A stretch of 64,000 nucleotides of DNA. It comes from Tetrastigma voinierianum. Lineage: Eukaryota > Streptophyta > Magnoliopsida > Vitales > Vitaceae. How positions within the stretch are numbered: position 1 is the first letter of the stretch; each line of letters starts with the position of its first letter. The position numbers were made by a program, and so were the translations under genes. Positions 9,299 through 21,000 of this stretch are shown piece after piece. The notes under the pieces were generated by a model. It saw nothing but the letters and a program-made list of their open reading frames with translations, did no database searches and was not told where the DNA came from. Location of the stretch: assembly GCA_016808115.1 (NCBI GenBank), contig JAEQBH010006371.1:430990-494989 (forward strand), read 5' to 3'.

Positions 9299-11958
9299 CT
9301 TTCTTCTTCTTTTTTTATATGTAAACTGAACAATATATTAACAAAAAGGGGCAAGGCCCAAAGTATACAGAGGGTATACAGGAGGGCAATGGGAGAACAA
9401 AAAAGGAGAAAGCTTTAACCCCACCCGAAATTAGAGAATACACAAGCAACCTCCCAATAGAGTAATCCCCCTCATATATTAAACCTGCCCAAGTAGTGAG
9501 TGAATTTATGAAGGCTTGCTTCAGTCTACTAGACAAAAAGCTCTCATTTTCAAAAACAATCATGTTTCTTTCCTTAAAAATTTCCCAAAAAAGACTCGAA
9601 GGAATCGTTTTCCATATTTTCCTCACCTTCTTTCTAACAGGAAAGGCTTTCCATTCCATCATCTATAAAACCCGGGAAAATTAGAAATTTCAGGAAAATG
9701 GCAAAATAATAATAATAATAAATTGTCATAATGGCTCAGGGAAGCCTAGAAAATTCTCTAGATCTCGGATGACGAAACGGACTACGCCGTTGGATTCGTC
9801 TTGCGAAATCTAGTAACACAGTCGAATTTTGTCGGATTCCTAGACAACCGGAATTTTACATTTTTCAAAGTATCACATGTCGGGTGACACATGGAGTGAT
9901 GCCACATGGCACCATAAAAGATGGACACATAGCATGATAGCCATGTGGTGTAGCAAATGACACATGGCACTTGGTTGAATGGCTCATTTAGAGTCATTGT
10001 CAAATGGAGAGAAAAAAAGAAGAGATCAAAAAGAAAAAAAAAAAAAAAAAAGAAAAAGGAAAAGAAAAGGAAATAAGGAAAGTTAAAAAGAAAATAAAGA
10101 AAGAAAGAGAAGGAGGCAGAGACAGACAAAGAGGGGTAGTGAGCGAGGGAGAAGAGAGGGTAGAAGAACTCTACATACTCTCTGAGATCTCACGGAATCG
10201 GTAGTCGGTTCGTGTCAGCGAGGCAAAGTTAAATGCAACGGCGAATGCGGCGATGGGTGTAAAATCTTGGAGTTTCGTCAAACTCATGAGGTGAAATTTT
10301 CCTCTTCGAATGTTACAACCTAAAAGCCATGTACTAGTATAGGTTGTCTTCGGAGCCGTGATAGGCCGTGTGATTTGGTTCCAATATTTTGGGACTGAAT
10401 ATTGGAAATTTTTGGGACTGGTTTCGGGTAGTCCTGGATTATGTGTGGTTTGGTTTTGATCTCGGAACTAATGTCTTCAAGTTTTGTTGTGTGTTTTGGT
10501 ATCACAGTGGTGTTGACAAATAGAACGAAAATGGTTCGTAGTGAAGGGACGAAGGTGCCATGTTTTATATGGGCCCAAGATTTGGGCCATTTTGTGTATA
10601 TTGTTGGAAAAATAAATAATACGTTGTTGTATGTAAATATCATGTTAATATGTGCTTGCGTGGTGTATTAACATGAAAATTGTGATGAATGGAAATTATA
10701 TGTAGGAAATATATTTATCCGAAATTTATAAATGTTGCATGTAGCATGACATAGCATGAAATGGCATGATTGCATTTTACGTATGCGCGGTCTGCGTCGC
10801 ATCGGGTAGAGTGTCGGTGCATGGTATTGTTATTCACCATTATTGGTGAATGTGTGGTGAGCTCAGAACTGGGACCATGTCCAAAATCAAGACTCACGGT
10901 TGTATAAAACAATAATAAATATAAATCACGTGTGTTTAGGCGTAGCAAAATGGGATAGATCCCAGAAGGTAGAAAGACCCGAATTTACTATGCGGTTAGA
11001 TATGATCACCGGCGGTGGCAAGTAAAAATGTCGGAAGGAGCGCGGCTGATCCTACGGTGTGACCTCGAAAAGGCGTGGCCATGAGCGACCTGGTTGATAA
11101 AAAATTTAAGTGAATATTGGAGGGTTGTCCAATAGTTTAAGTCCTTGGGTGAAACACCAATGACTAGTTTTCACACTTGGCATTGCAAGTGTGAGGGAGT
11201 CGGTCAGGACTCGGGTTGTGAGCATGAGGAGTCTCATCTCATGCATGACATGTAATATTTCTTATAGAATTGCATTGTTTATATGGAATGTGATTAGACG
11301 TTTTCATGGTTGTCATTGCCTGTGCATTTTAGGTAGGGAGTAGCCCTTGTAGGAGAATTTTTCTACTGAGCATTACTCACCCGTCTGGGACCCTGCTGAT
11401 TACGAGGGAGTGTACGGGAGGGGGAACGGCGGCTCTACGAGGTGATGATTGTGAAGAAGGCTAGGTATGTGGCCTTGAATAACATTTTGTAAAAGTGTTT
11501 TGTATAATTTTATAAAAAATTTATTTGGCTATTGTATAAATAGTCGGGTATGTAATTATGGTAGGGTTGTGATGGGACCACAAGCGTAATTATTCATTTA
11601 ACTCGCTGATTTAAATATGAATGAATGGGTCCCGATGAAGGGACGTATGGAAGTGGTGCCAAGTAATTCGATGTCCATGGGTAGTTGGTACCGGTCCGGT
11701 ACCAAGACTTAGGTGCAAGACGACTTAAGACATAAATTCCATGGGTTGACGGGTTGTCAACAAGGCCCCTGGAAATTGGGGCGTCACATCATCGGATCTT
11801 TTGCCAAGCGGGGCTAGACCTAATCCATTCTTGGCAAAGAGATAATAGCAGCCCATATGCCCCAAACTGCTGGGCAATGAATTAGAAAGTGTTCGAGACT
11901 CTCTTCTTCTTTGTGGCAAAGTGGGCATCTACTAGCAAGTTGGAATCCTTTTTTTTAC
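9299..11958 (-). mobile_element. 5'-truncated LINE split by a Gypsy LTR, TSD of 13 bp
   Basis: Two LINE pieces, 9299-9661 and 11792-11958, encode consecutive parts of the zinc-finger-like C-terminus of a plant LINE reverse transcriptase: a Cys/His and HCPAVWGIW-type segment on the right, and WKAFPVRKKVRKIW with FWEIFKERN on the left. The 3' UTR carries paired GTATAC motifs and an A-rich tail. The direct repeat AAGCAAGTGATTA occurs at 9286-9298 and 11959-11971, exactly bounding the pieces. Without the nested LTR the LINE is only about 530 bp long. Confidence 0.85.
9662..11786 (+). mobile_element. Gypsy solo LTR (2.1 kb) nested in the LINE, TSD CATCA
   Basis: It starts tctataaaacccggg (TG end mutated to TC), ends ggggcgtca and is flanked by CATCA at 9657-9661 and 11787-11791. 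Removing it restores the LINE reading. It includes a purine-rich leader (10004-10110). It is related to the LTR at about 50212-52245 (shared 'agatctcggatgac', 'gggagtcggt', 'gactcggg') and to the window end (from about 63440). It has no internal coding part, so it arose by LTR-LTR recombination. Orientation follows the G1 element. Confidence 0.85.
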
Positions 11959-12054
11959 AAGCAAGTGATTAATTTCTAATTGGTGTAGTTGGGTATTACT
12001 CTATAAAACAAGTTTCTTAATAGGTTACAATGTAAAATAGATATATGCTATAAC

Positions 12055-13546
12055 AATTGCCAAGGGGTATACTCAAAGATATGGCTCCGATTACTATGAC
12101 ACTTTTTCTCCTGTTGCCAAGATAGCTTTTGTTCGTCTTCTCTTATCTATGGCTGCTATGAGCTCTTGGCCCCTGTATTAGTTGGACATCGAGAATCGTT
12201 TACCAGTAGCGGCCTCCAGCTAGGAGGTATATATGGGTAACCACCTAGATTTGTTCTTTCGGGGAAGTGCAGTTTGGTATGGGCTACGTCGTTCATATAT
12301 AGCCTAAAAGCAGTCCCCTCGGGCACAGTTTGACCGCCCAGCTCTATGGTACAGAAGTTCGATATGACTCAGAGTACATCAGACCACTCTGTCTTCTATC
12401 ATCATACATCATCGAGTGACGCATCTATCTAATTAATTTATGTGGGCCAGCGTTGTTATATGTGATGTCGGATGGTATTGGCTTAAACATCTCTTCGGTA
12501 GAAAAGACAGGAAACTGAAATCACTGGGGATTAAGATAGTACCGTCCCAATTCGGTGTAGTTATGTCTCAAAGGAAGTATATCTTGGATATATTGGAGGA
12601 AACCGGTATGCTAGACTGCAAACCTACTCGCGCTCCTATGAATCAGAGATGTCGAGCTTATTGCACAGACGGGGGCTCTCACGAGATCGAGGAGATATCA
12701 ACGACTAGCAGGGAGACTAAACTTACCTCACCATCACCCAACCGGACATTTCCTTTCCTTTGAGTGTAATTAGTCAGTTCCTACAGTCACCATGTGATAA
12801 TCACTGAGATGTTGTGATCCGTATCCTCCGTTATATCAAAGGAACATTGGGCCAGGGGTGTTATGAAAGCGAGTCACACCTAGGTGTTGGATAATTGTGA
12901 TGCGGACTAGGCGGGCTCATGCGGACCAGGGCGCTCAGCCGGGGATGTGTACTTATTGGAGGCAACTTAATATCTTAAAGTAAAACGAGATGTGGTGGCG
13001 AGTCCCAGTGTTGAAGCCCGATGTCGGGCCATGGCTGGCAACTTGTGAACTATGTGGCTCAACCCGGCTTCTTCGGGGTTAGATTTGGGAAGAATGGACC
13101 GAATGACGCTAGTCTTGAGCTTAATGACCACATACATTGCTTCCAGCCCAGTCTTTCATAAGAGAACCAAACATATTAAAGTGGACTCACTTCATTCGAG
13201 AGAAGATTGTCTCATGATGCATGACTACTAGTTTCGTCAACTTGAGTGATGACTAACGAGACATTTTACCTCGTCTATACGAGGTCAGGCTTCAGTTCAT
13301 TTGTAACAAGCTTGGCGCATATGACTTATATGCTCCAGCTTTCACCGGGGAATGTTAAGAATCATAGGATATTCTTAGAATATCCTCTGATTTATTCCCT
13401 TCCTTTCTTGTACAATATTTGTCCTTCCTTTTTGTACTTGATTTGTTTCCTTTTTATGTCTTCCTTGTGTATATATGTAGGTAGGACACATCTTATTACA
13501 ATCGTCAATCAATAAGAAAAGCATCATTTTCTTATATTTCTTCACA
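12055..13546 (+). mobile_element. Copia 3' end, family 1 (RT to 3' LTR), 5'-truncated
   Basis: It begins in reverse transcriptase with AKGYTQRYGSDYYDTFSPVAK. The YVDD box is ruined near 12440; then come VMSQRKYILDILEETGMLDC (12560-12620) and RNase H remnants. It continues into CATATGACTTATATGCTCCAG, a short purine run (ccgggga) and the 3' LTR. No 5' half is present. The 3' UTR and LTR match the TRIMs at 6.0, 27.3 and 33.4 kb, so this is a relative of their autonomous partner. Confidence 0.75.
13353..13546 (+). repeat. 3' LTR of the family-1 Copia (194 bp)
   Basis: Starts TGTTAAGAATCATAGGATATTC, ends TTTCTTCACA. Same length and layout as the TRIM LTRs, including GTATATATGTAGG and CAATAAGAAAA. 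Confidence 0.8.
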
Positions 13547-13552
13547 TCTTCA

Positions 13553-13615
13553 CAAATCCCAATCCCTAACATTAGGATCGACCTACTTCCCTTCAATCTG
13601 CATTAACATTCTACA
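13553..13615 (-). repeat. Truncated family-3 LTR next to a Copia 3' end
   Basis: Minus strand starts TGTAGAATGTTAATGC and runs through GGGAAGTAGGTCG to a truncation against the family-1 LTR. It matches the LTR at 22489-22736. The purine run CAGCAGGGAG (13616-13625) lies just before it on the minus strand, which makes it a 3' LTR. Confidence 0.6.
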
Positions 13616-13619
13616 CTCC

Positions 13620-14280
13620 CTGCTGATGATAAATATTTTTTAAACCGTTAGAACTTAGTTCTTGAAAATTAGGACTCATGTGCAGCCTTAAAGAATATTT
13701 GTCAGCCTCGAAACTCCGAGATGGAACATGCTTCGTTGAGATAATCTTTCCTTCTATCTTCTCATACTTATAAATGTCCATCGATTTCACATGTTTCATT
13801 CTACCATGATGGATGTGGATTTTTAGCTATAGCTATAGAAGCTTGATTATCACACATCATCTCTGTAGAGCCTTCAACCTTTATTATGAGTTCATCCAAT
13901 ACCCTTTTTATCCAAATCCCCCCACATATTCCATGAGTTGAGGCACGGAATTCAGCCTCTGCACTACTACGAGCAACAAGTTGTTGCTTTTTACTCCACC
14001 ATGGTAACTAAGTTACCCCATGCATAAGAACAATAGCCCGATGTTGATTTCCGATCAATAGTGGACCCTACCCAATCTGCATCAGTGTAGATTTCAAGAG
14101 CGATTTGAGTGTTTTCTTGAACATAAGTCCCCTTCCCAGATCCTTTTTGAGATACCTTAGGATCCAATACACGGTTTCCATGTGTCTTTCTAAAGGATTG
14201 CTTAGGAATCAGCTTCACCTGCGCATAACAAAGCTTATCCGCAAGGACAATTCGGAGAATCAATTTTCCCACAAGTCGCT
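13620..14280 (-). pseudogene. Copia RNase H fragment
   Basis: Minus-strand reading IYTDADWVGSTIDRKSTSGY with WGNLVTM (about 14000-14100) is the standard Copia RNase H segment with its first catalytic aspartates. Stops interrupt the remainder. It belongs to the element whose reverse transcriptase lies at 14.94-15.48 kb on the other side of an AT-rich insert. Confidence 0.75.
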
Positions 14281-14935
14281 AGAACCTATGTTGCTCTGAC
14301 CGAAAGTGCGTGTCGATACCAAGATACTCAAGAGCCTGATTCAATTCTCAAAAATTTAGAATACTAGATATGAAGATGTTATCCAAATTTTGATACAAAG
14401 GGTGTGTTAGACAAAAATAAAGAAATTTTATATCTTCATATGAATCATATCTACGAACAAACATTAACGACATAATAATAAATGATTTTATTATTTAATG
14501 ACAATTTACAATATAATGGATGATAATTGACAAGTGACGATATAATATTTTTTATTATTTGATTTATCATTTAACAAAGTAGTATATTATATTAAATAAT
14601 ATTTTAAAATATATTTTTATTATTCGTATATTTTAGATAAAATGTTTATTAAGTTAAATATATTTATTATATATATTTAGATAAAATAGATAAGTTATTA
14701 TTCGCATATTTTATATAGTATTTATTTTATAAAATAGCATAGTCTATTTAGATAATGACATTATTTAAATATATATAACGTTTTAAAATATATTTATAAA
14801 TATGTATAGATTAGTTATTATCCATATTTCAAACCTATTTTTTTATTTGGTAGTCGAACCCTTTTTTTCATGGTATCTTAACGGATTCCACACTTATCTC
14901 AGAATGGGTCTTTGTCGATTACCTGCAAAGCCGCT
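14281..14935. mobile_element. AT-rich insertion between RT and RNase H
   Basis: The Copia reading stops near 14281 and resumes near 14940. Between them, 14390-14870 is extremely AT-rich with many tata/atat runs and overlapping short repeats (ttattatt, atatattta). The edges carry 'cctatgttgctctgac' on the left. No clear terminal inverted repeat or target duplication could be fixed by eye. Probably a non-autonomous transposon; class unknown. Confidence 0.4.
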
Positions 14936-14939
14936 GATT

Positions 14940-15480
14940 TTGAAGATTCCGAGCATCACAGGCTAAAACTTCCCTTTATCCACGGGTATTCCTTTACCAC
15001 AAGCCTCCAATTTAATGTTAGGGTCCATGAGTGTTTCTACTAGTTTGCACCAACTCATTCCAGTCTCTCGTAGGAGGTCCAACACATATTTGCATTGGGA
15101 GACCAAGATACCATGGTTGGAACGTGCAACTTCCATTCCCAAGAAGTACCTCAAGTGCCCAAGATCCTTGATCTCAAATTCCTTAGAAAATAAGTACTTT
15201 AGATGACAGATTTGCTCATGATTTCCAGTAACTACTATATCATCAACATATACTATCAATATAGTAAGTCTTCCATCAAGCAAGTGTTTAACAAATAAAG
15301 ATCTCGCTTGAAATTCAGAGAGTAATCATCTAGTTTAAGTACTTTAGTAAACCCTTTCAAGCCAAGCTCTGCATTGTTTGAGCTCACAAAGTAGATTTGG
15401 CTAAGCTTATATACCATGTCTTGAATGGTTACTTTCAAAACCCGTGGACATCCATATATACTTCACCCAAGATATCCATT
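14940..15480 (-). pseudogene. Copia reverse transcriptase fragment
   Basis: Clear minus-strand RT: LTILIVYVDDIVVTGNHEQ (catalytic YVDD intact, about 15220-15275), KEFEIKDLGHLRYFLGMEVA, then SQCKYVLDLLRETGM. Upstream in another frame is FTKVLKLDDYSLNF. One frame change separates the halves. Best preserved polymerase core in the window. Confidence 0.82.
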
Positions 15481-17289
15481 TAAAAATGCATTTTCACATC
15501 TAGTCGATACAATGCCTAATCTGATTTACCCGCAGTTTAGATAAAATAATCCGAACCGTGTTTAACTTCAGCTACAAGAGCAGCTTCCTTGATAGTCAAT
15601 TCCATGCGATCAGGAACCTTCTAGCCACCAAGCGAGCCTCAACCTTCTTCTATGCTCCCCACTCAACCTTTGTTTTGTCGAAAAATTCATTTACATCCCA
15701 CCGCTCTTTTCCAAGAGGTAAATTATTAATGACTCATGTCCCATTCTTCTCAAGGGCTCGAATCTCTTCCAGTACAGTAGCCTTCCACTCAAGAATTAGT
15801 AGAGCTTCATGAATGTTCTTGGGAATCTGAATTCGATCTAGGGCTGAGATGAAAGCACTAAAGTTCTGTGATAAACTTGAAAATGATAAATAGTTTCTAA
15901 GTGGATGTTGGGTGCATGATCGAACTCCTTTTCTCTGAGCAATTGGCTTGTCTAAGTATGAATAAAACTCAACAACAATGTCAGGGTCAAGTTTAGCTTC
16001 TTCTTAAGAAATTTCGTTATTGATAGGCTCTATCGCACTCATGGCTTCGCTTGAATTGGCACAGTTGTTCCACAATTTCGTTCCCTTGTGTAGACCTTAA
16101 TATTACCTGGTCTCTGGAGGAGAAGAGAATAGGGTCGAATAGAGGTTCAAATGTGTGACTCAGACCTAATGAAGGTGCAAGTCATAGACTTAGGCCGGAG
16201 GTTGAGCCGTGTATATTTAGGAATGGTGGATGACTGTTCTAGAAGCATTTGATGTGAGACACCACGGTGAGGAGGAGGAAGAGAAATAGGCTGATTCCAA
16301 TTTTGATTAGACTGAGTAATAGGCTAATTAGGACTAAGAGAGGATCATTCCAATTATGGTTCATGAGTATGATTCTCCCCACTACAGATGTTTGAGAAAT
16401 AATGAATATTTTCAAAGAAGGAAACATCCATTGATAAAAAATTTTCGAAGTAGGATAGTAAATATTTCTGTGGTCCTTTCTCATGGATGAAATTCAATAA
16501 AGATGCATTTTTGGTTTCAGATCTAATTTAATTCTGTCGACTATGAATATGGATTAAAGCACTACATCCGAAGACTTTGTAGAGGAATTCAGATACTTAG
16601 ACAGATTTTGAAAAGTGTTCTAGGAATGTTTGCACCGAAGTTTTGAATTTCAAAATCCTAAAAGGCATCCTATGGATGAGATAGGTCATGCAGGCATTGC
16701 TTCCCCCAAAATCGCTAGAATACTAGGAAGTGAAGAATAAAGACTGTTTCACCTCAAGAAGATGTCTATTTTCAGATTCCCGCCACACCACTTTCAGGCG
16801 TGTCCACGCATGTACTTTGATGAACAATGTCATTAGACAAAAGATAAGGACCAAGAGTGGAATTGAAGAAGTCTCGTGATTATCGGGGCTGGTACTGTAT
16901 ATATCCATTTGGAATTAGGTTTTGACCATGGCATGAAGTTTTTGAAAATCTGACTAGTTTTAGATTTTTCTTTCGTAAGAAATGTTCAATCCTAGACGTA
17001 GCATCATTCCACCAATAATAAGAACCATCACACCCGTGTTTGCACTTTTGTAGTCCCCAAATATCACCAAGGACTAGAGAAAGGATGATGATTTATAAGG
17101 AATAGGAGACAGTTTTACAAGTATGCTCTACAACATAACTAACAACACTATCCTTATTGGACTCAGAACTAACAACTTGACACCAAGTTCTAAGATCATG
17201 ACTCGATTCCAAATCCTGAAACACACAAGAATTGGCCAAGAATTTAATTCCTTCACGCTTCAAGCCCTATTAAGCTTGCCAACAGAGAG
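15481..17289 (-). pseudogene. Copia D mid-region: RT N-terminus and integrase remnants
   Basis: Minus-strand fragments include a DIWGP-like integrase start near 17020-17060, a zinc-free integrase core decayed by stops, and RT N-terminal pieces near 15900. Reading frames change every 100-200 bases. It may combine parts of two elements, since the flanking LTRs belong to different families. Confidence 0.5.
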
Positions 17290-17920
17290 TTAGGTTACAA
17301 TCAAGATCGTGGACAACAAATAGAGTAAAGAGGAGAGTTTCTGATGAGCTGTGCGTCTTTTACCAACCACTTTAGCATGAGAACCATTAGCTATGCGAAT
17401 GGCATGATGGCTCCAACTAGGATAAAATCGAGAAACTAGTGACTTATCACTTGTCATATGATCAGATGTACCGAAATCAACAATCCAAGAGGTAATAGAT
17501 TTTGCAAATATGCAGGCCCGATTGTCATCCCCTTTGTCAAGGATTCGCCTCAAGCCATAGGCCAAGGTTTGTCAGAAAGCAATTGTCAAGCATACCAGCT
17601 GACTTCAATGAAGGGTGCTTGATTCAAGATCTTTGGCACTTGGAGTTAATTGTGACCATTGAGTTGGTGACTGGTCGCTAAAATGGGAGTGACTGGAATT
17701 GACTAATTTGGAGGACTAATGGTCAAAGAAGAGTCTGTCACTGTTTGGGGATGAGTTTTCAACATCAGCCATGGCAACAAGGAATCAAGGACGGCTGAAA
17801 AATGATGAAAATGGTGAGGAATGTCTGGACTAAGGGCCTAAGGTTATTGAAGAACAGAGGCTCTGTTTTAGTAAATGCAAACAAGGGCAAACAGAGGAGT
17901 CAAGGGCTACTCTGATACCC
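17290..17920 (-). pseudogene. Copia D protease and shrunken gag
   Basis: Protease box SWIVDFGTSDHM (near 17480) in place of WIIDSGASDHM. Upstream, ATG at 17772 opens MADVENSSPNSD and reaches a stop within 20 codons. Only about 280 bases separate that ATG from the protease box, where a Copia gag normally needs several hundred more, so most of gag is deleted. The primer-binding site (minus GGTATCAGAGTAGCCC, 17904-17920) precedes it. Confidence 0.6.
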
Positions 17921-18091
17921 TGTTGAGAGAAAAGGAATACATTCATTCTCATTAATTTACAAAAGAAGGAAACATACATATTCATACTCTAGTGTTAGGG
18001 AAAAAAAAGGAAACAGAGTTAAGATTCTAATTAAGAGACTAAAGAGATAAGGAAAAGAATCCTAAATGGATTAGGAGACTAAACCTTGACA
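17921..18091 (-). repeat. Family-2 LTR shared by Copia B and Copia D (171 bp)
   Basis: On the minus strand it starts TGTCAAGGTTTAGTC and ends CTCTCAACA. The high-coordinate side has a polypurine tract (TGAGGGGGAG, 18092-18101), so it is the 3' LTR of Copia B. The low-coordinate side has a primer-binding site, so it is the 5' LTR of Copia D. One LTR serving both is the mark of a tandem, recombined pair. Confidence 0.75.
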
Positions 18092-21000
18092 CTCCCCCTC
18101 AAGATGGAGCATATAGGTCAAAAGCATCAAGCTTGTCACATATATACTTTATCCTAGGACCTCTAAGAGACTTAGTAAAGATATCCGCTGGTCAATAGAG
18201 CTTACTAGTAGTCACGTCCCACAAAAATCTTGTCTCCACAGTAGAGTATAATCCACTTCAATGTGTTCGTCCTCCTGATGGAAAATCGGTTATCAAATTA
18301 CATGCAACTTCGATTACCCATATAAGCTTCATTTCGTTCATCCTTTCCAAATCTTTGCATTTCTCGGTAAGACGCCTTTAACCATATGAATTCACATGTT
18401 GCTAAGGCCATAGCTCGCACTCTGCCCCAAAGACTCCGATCCGCTAATGGCCATCTTTGCTTCTACGCCTTCCGTGATATTAAGTTACTCCCGGGAATGA
18501 ACACACAATTACCCTGACACCGCTCTTATCCGTGGACGAGCCTCGCCAACAGATCACTCAGATCCAACAACCTGGGTATGACCTTTGTTCTCATACAACA
18601 CCCTCGACCTCGTGTTCCTTTTGATATAACTGATAATGTTTAACTACAAAAAGATCCAAATGGCTATCACAAGGTGACTTAGAACTGCTAACTACGCCAC
18701 GTGAAACGAGATGTCAAACAAGCGATAATGAGATAGTTCGCTACCGCACAAGTCAGCCAATATCTCCCCGATCCTGAAGCTCCCTAACTTTGCAGACAAA
18801 GCTCACATCTGATCCATAGTAGTGTCTAAATGCTCACACCAACATTAATAATCACAATATACTAAGGTATACTTTCTCCTCAGCCAACCACCCTAATTAG
18901 ACTTTAAGCTTACCTTTAATGCCTAGAAAATATCGAGCTTCCCAAGCCCTTAACCATTCCAAAGTGTATTGGCGAGGGTGTCGCTTGAGTTTTAGAATAC
19001 CATCCTAGTCACTTCCTGCAATGACAATGTCATCCACATAAACAATCAAGTAAATACATTTTCCGCATTTAACGATGATAAAACCAATGGTCCTCCGTCA
19101 TAGCTGAATCATGCCAAACTCTTTAACCATTGAGCTAAATCGACTAAACCAAGCCTGAGAATCGTTTTACCATATAAGAACGCACGTAATTTGCATACCA
19201 AAACCAACTCCCCGGCAACAAAACCAGTGAATGTCATTATAAACCCTCTCGAGATCACCATGAAGAAAGGCCTTGATATTCAATCCTGTGTCAGGCCATG
19301 AACGATAAAAGGCCATAGAAGAAGCGTTTAAATGAGCACTCAAATACCTGAGAAAAGGTATCATAATAGTCTAACCATACTACTCTGAGTACCCTCGCAA
19401 CCAAACGCCTTAAGCCGATCAATATGACCGTGCCCACCTTCATCAGAGTAAACCCAACGATCACAACAGAGACTTGTCAAGAGGAAAAGCGACAAGTCTC
19501 ATGTTTATCGAGTAAAGAGCATCCATTTCCCCAGCCATTGCATGTTTCTAAATTTAATGAGAGAGCCTCAGCAGCTTTTAGGGGTAGAGACACAAGACAA
19601 GGTGGAAACAAAGGCAAAGTAGGGTAAAGATAAACGATGAAAGCTAAGAAAAGTATAAACAGGATGTGGGTTAGAAGTAGAGTCGCTGCACCTTTCTAAA
19701 CACATAGATCATCAAAATGGTCGCTGAACCTGAAAGAGACGATCATATGATAAGAGATTTAGTCAACATGAGGCCCCGTAGAGTGACGAGGATCTAGCGA
19801 GTATAGACTAAGCAAATGAGTCACGACATCTGTAGGTGGAGAAGGGAAATCGGGAGAGGGTAAAACAAGAGGAATAGATAAGACATCTAGAACAGAATGA
19901 CGCACTACAGAGAATAAGAAGGGGGAATCTTCAAAGAAGGTGACATCAACAGAGATAAAGTAGCGATTAGTATCGGGAGAATAACAACGCGAACCCCTCC
20001 AAGGCAGAACAACCTGGCACACTTCGTGGCTTTTATGTAGAGTTTGTCTCTTCTTCCTGAGTGAGAATATGAACAAAACAAACACAACCAAAGACACGGT
20101 GAGGGAGGCAAAAGAGAGGTTGAGTAGGTAGCAAGATGAATGATGGATCTCGATCATGCAAAATGCAGGAGTAAGAGACATTTGATTAATCAAATAACAA
20201 GCAGTTTAAGATCCCCCATAAACGCTGAGAACCTACGATGGAGGAGAGTGCGAGCTGTCTCAACTAAATGACGATTCAGACGCTCACCACTCCATTCTAT
20301 TGAGGAGTGTAAGCACAAGATGATTGATAACCCATGGAAGACATAAAAGAAGAGAATGGCATAGAGAAATATTCTTTCGCACATCACTTAAAATAATGGA
20401 ATATATATTAATTGAGTGTGAATTTCAACATGAAATTTTCAAAGATGAAAATAACTCAACTCAAGTTTTCATTAAAAATAACCAAGCGCGGTCCGAGAAT
20501 AATCATCTATAAAGTAACAAAGTAATGAAATCCCAAAGCAGAGGCACTGAAGGACCCCAAACACTAAGATATACTGGGCCTGGGTATGAGATTTTTGGTC
20601 CGAAGGATCTAAAACGCTGCACAAGACATTTATGTTTCCCAAGCTAATAGGACCTGCCACACCTGCCTAAGATAAACTAGAAAAATGAGGAACCAGCTTC
20701 CGAAACTTGGAGAGGCTTAGATGATTGAGATGACTATGAAGGAGGAGAGGAGCTTCCGTGGAAGTGCGAGCAGTGGAACAAAGAGGCAATGTGAAGTGAA
20801 AGAGGCCTTGTGACTCATGTCCGATGTCAATCGCCTCCCCGTATCCCATCTCCCGCAAGGTTACGAGTTGCGCGAAAAGAAATACACAACGGCGTCACGA
20901 GTCAACTTTAATGGAAATAAGATTAAGAAACAGAACGATAAAAGGCAAAGGTGGCGGGTACATGAGGGGACAAGAAAGCCAATGCCTTTAGTTACATAGT

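Noticed and set aside
9782..10129. 115-codon minus-strand frame rich in F and S
   Set aside because: It is the reverse of the purine tract in the solo LTR; composition alone keeps it open.
10004..10204. 66-codon lysine/glutamate-rich frame
   Set aside because: It is a purine-rich LTR leader tract inside the Gypsy solo LTR, not a protein.
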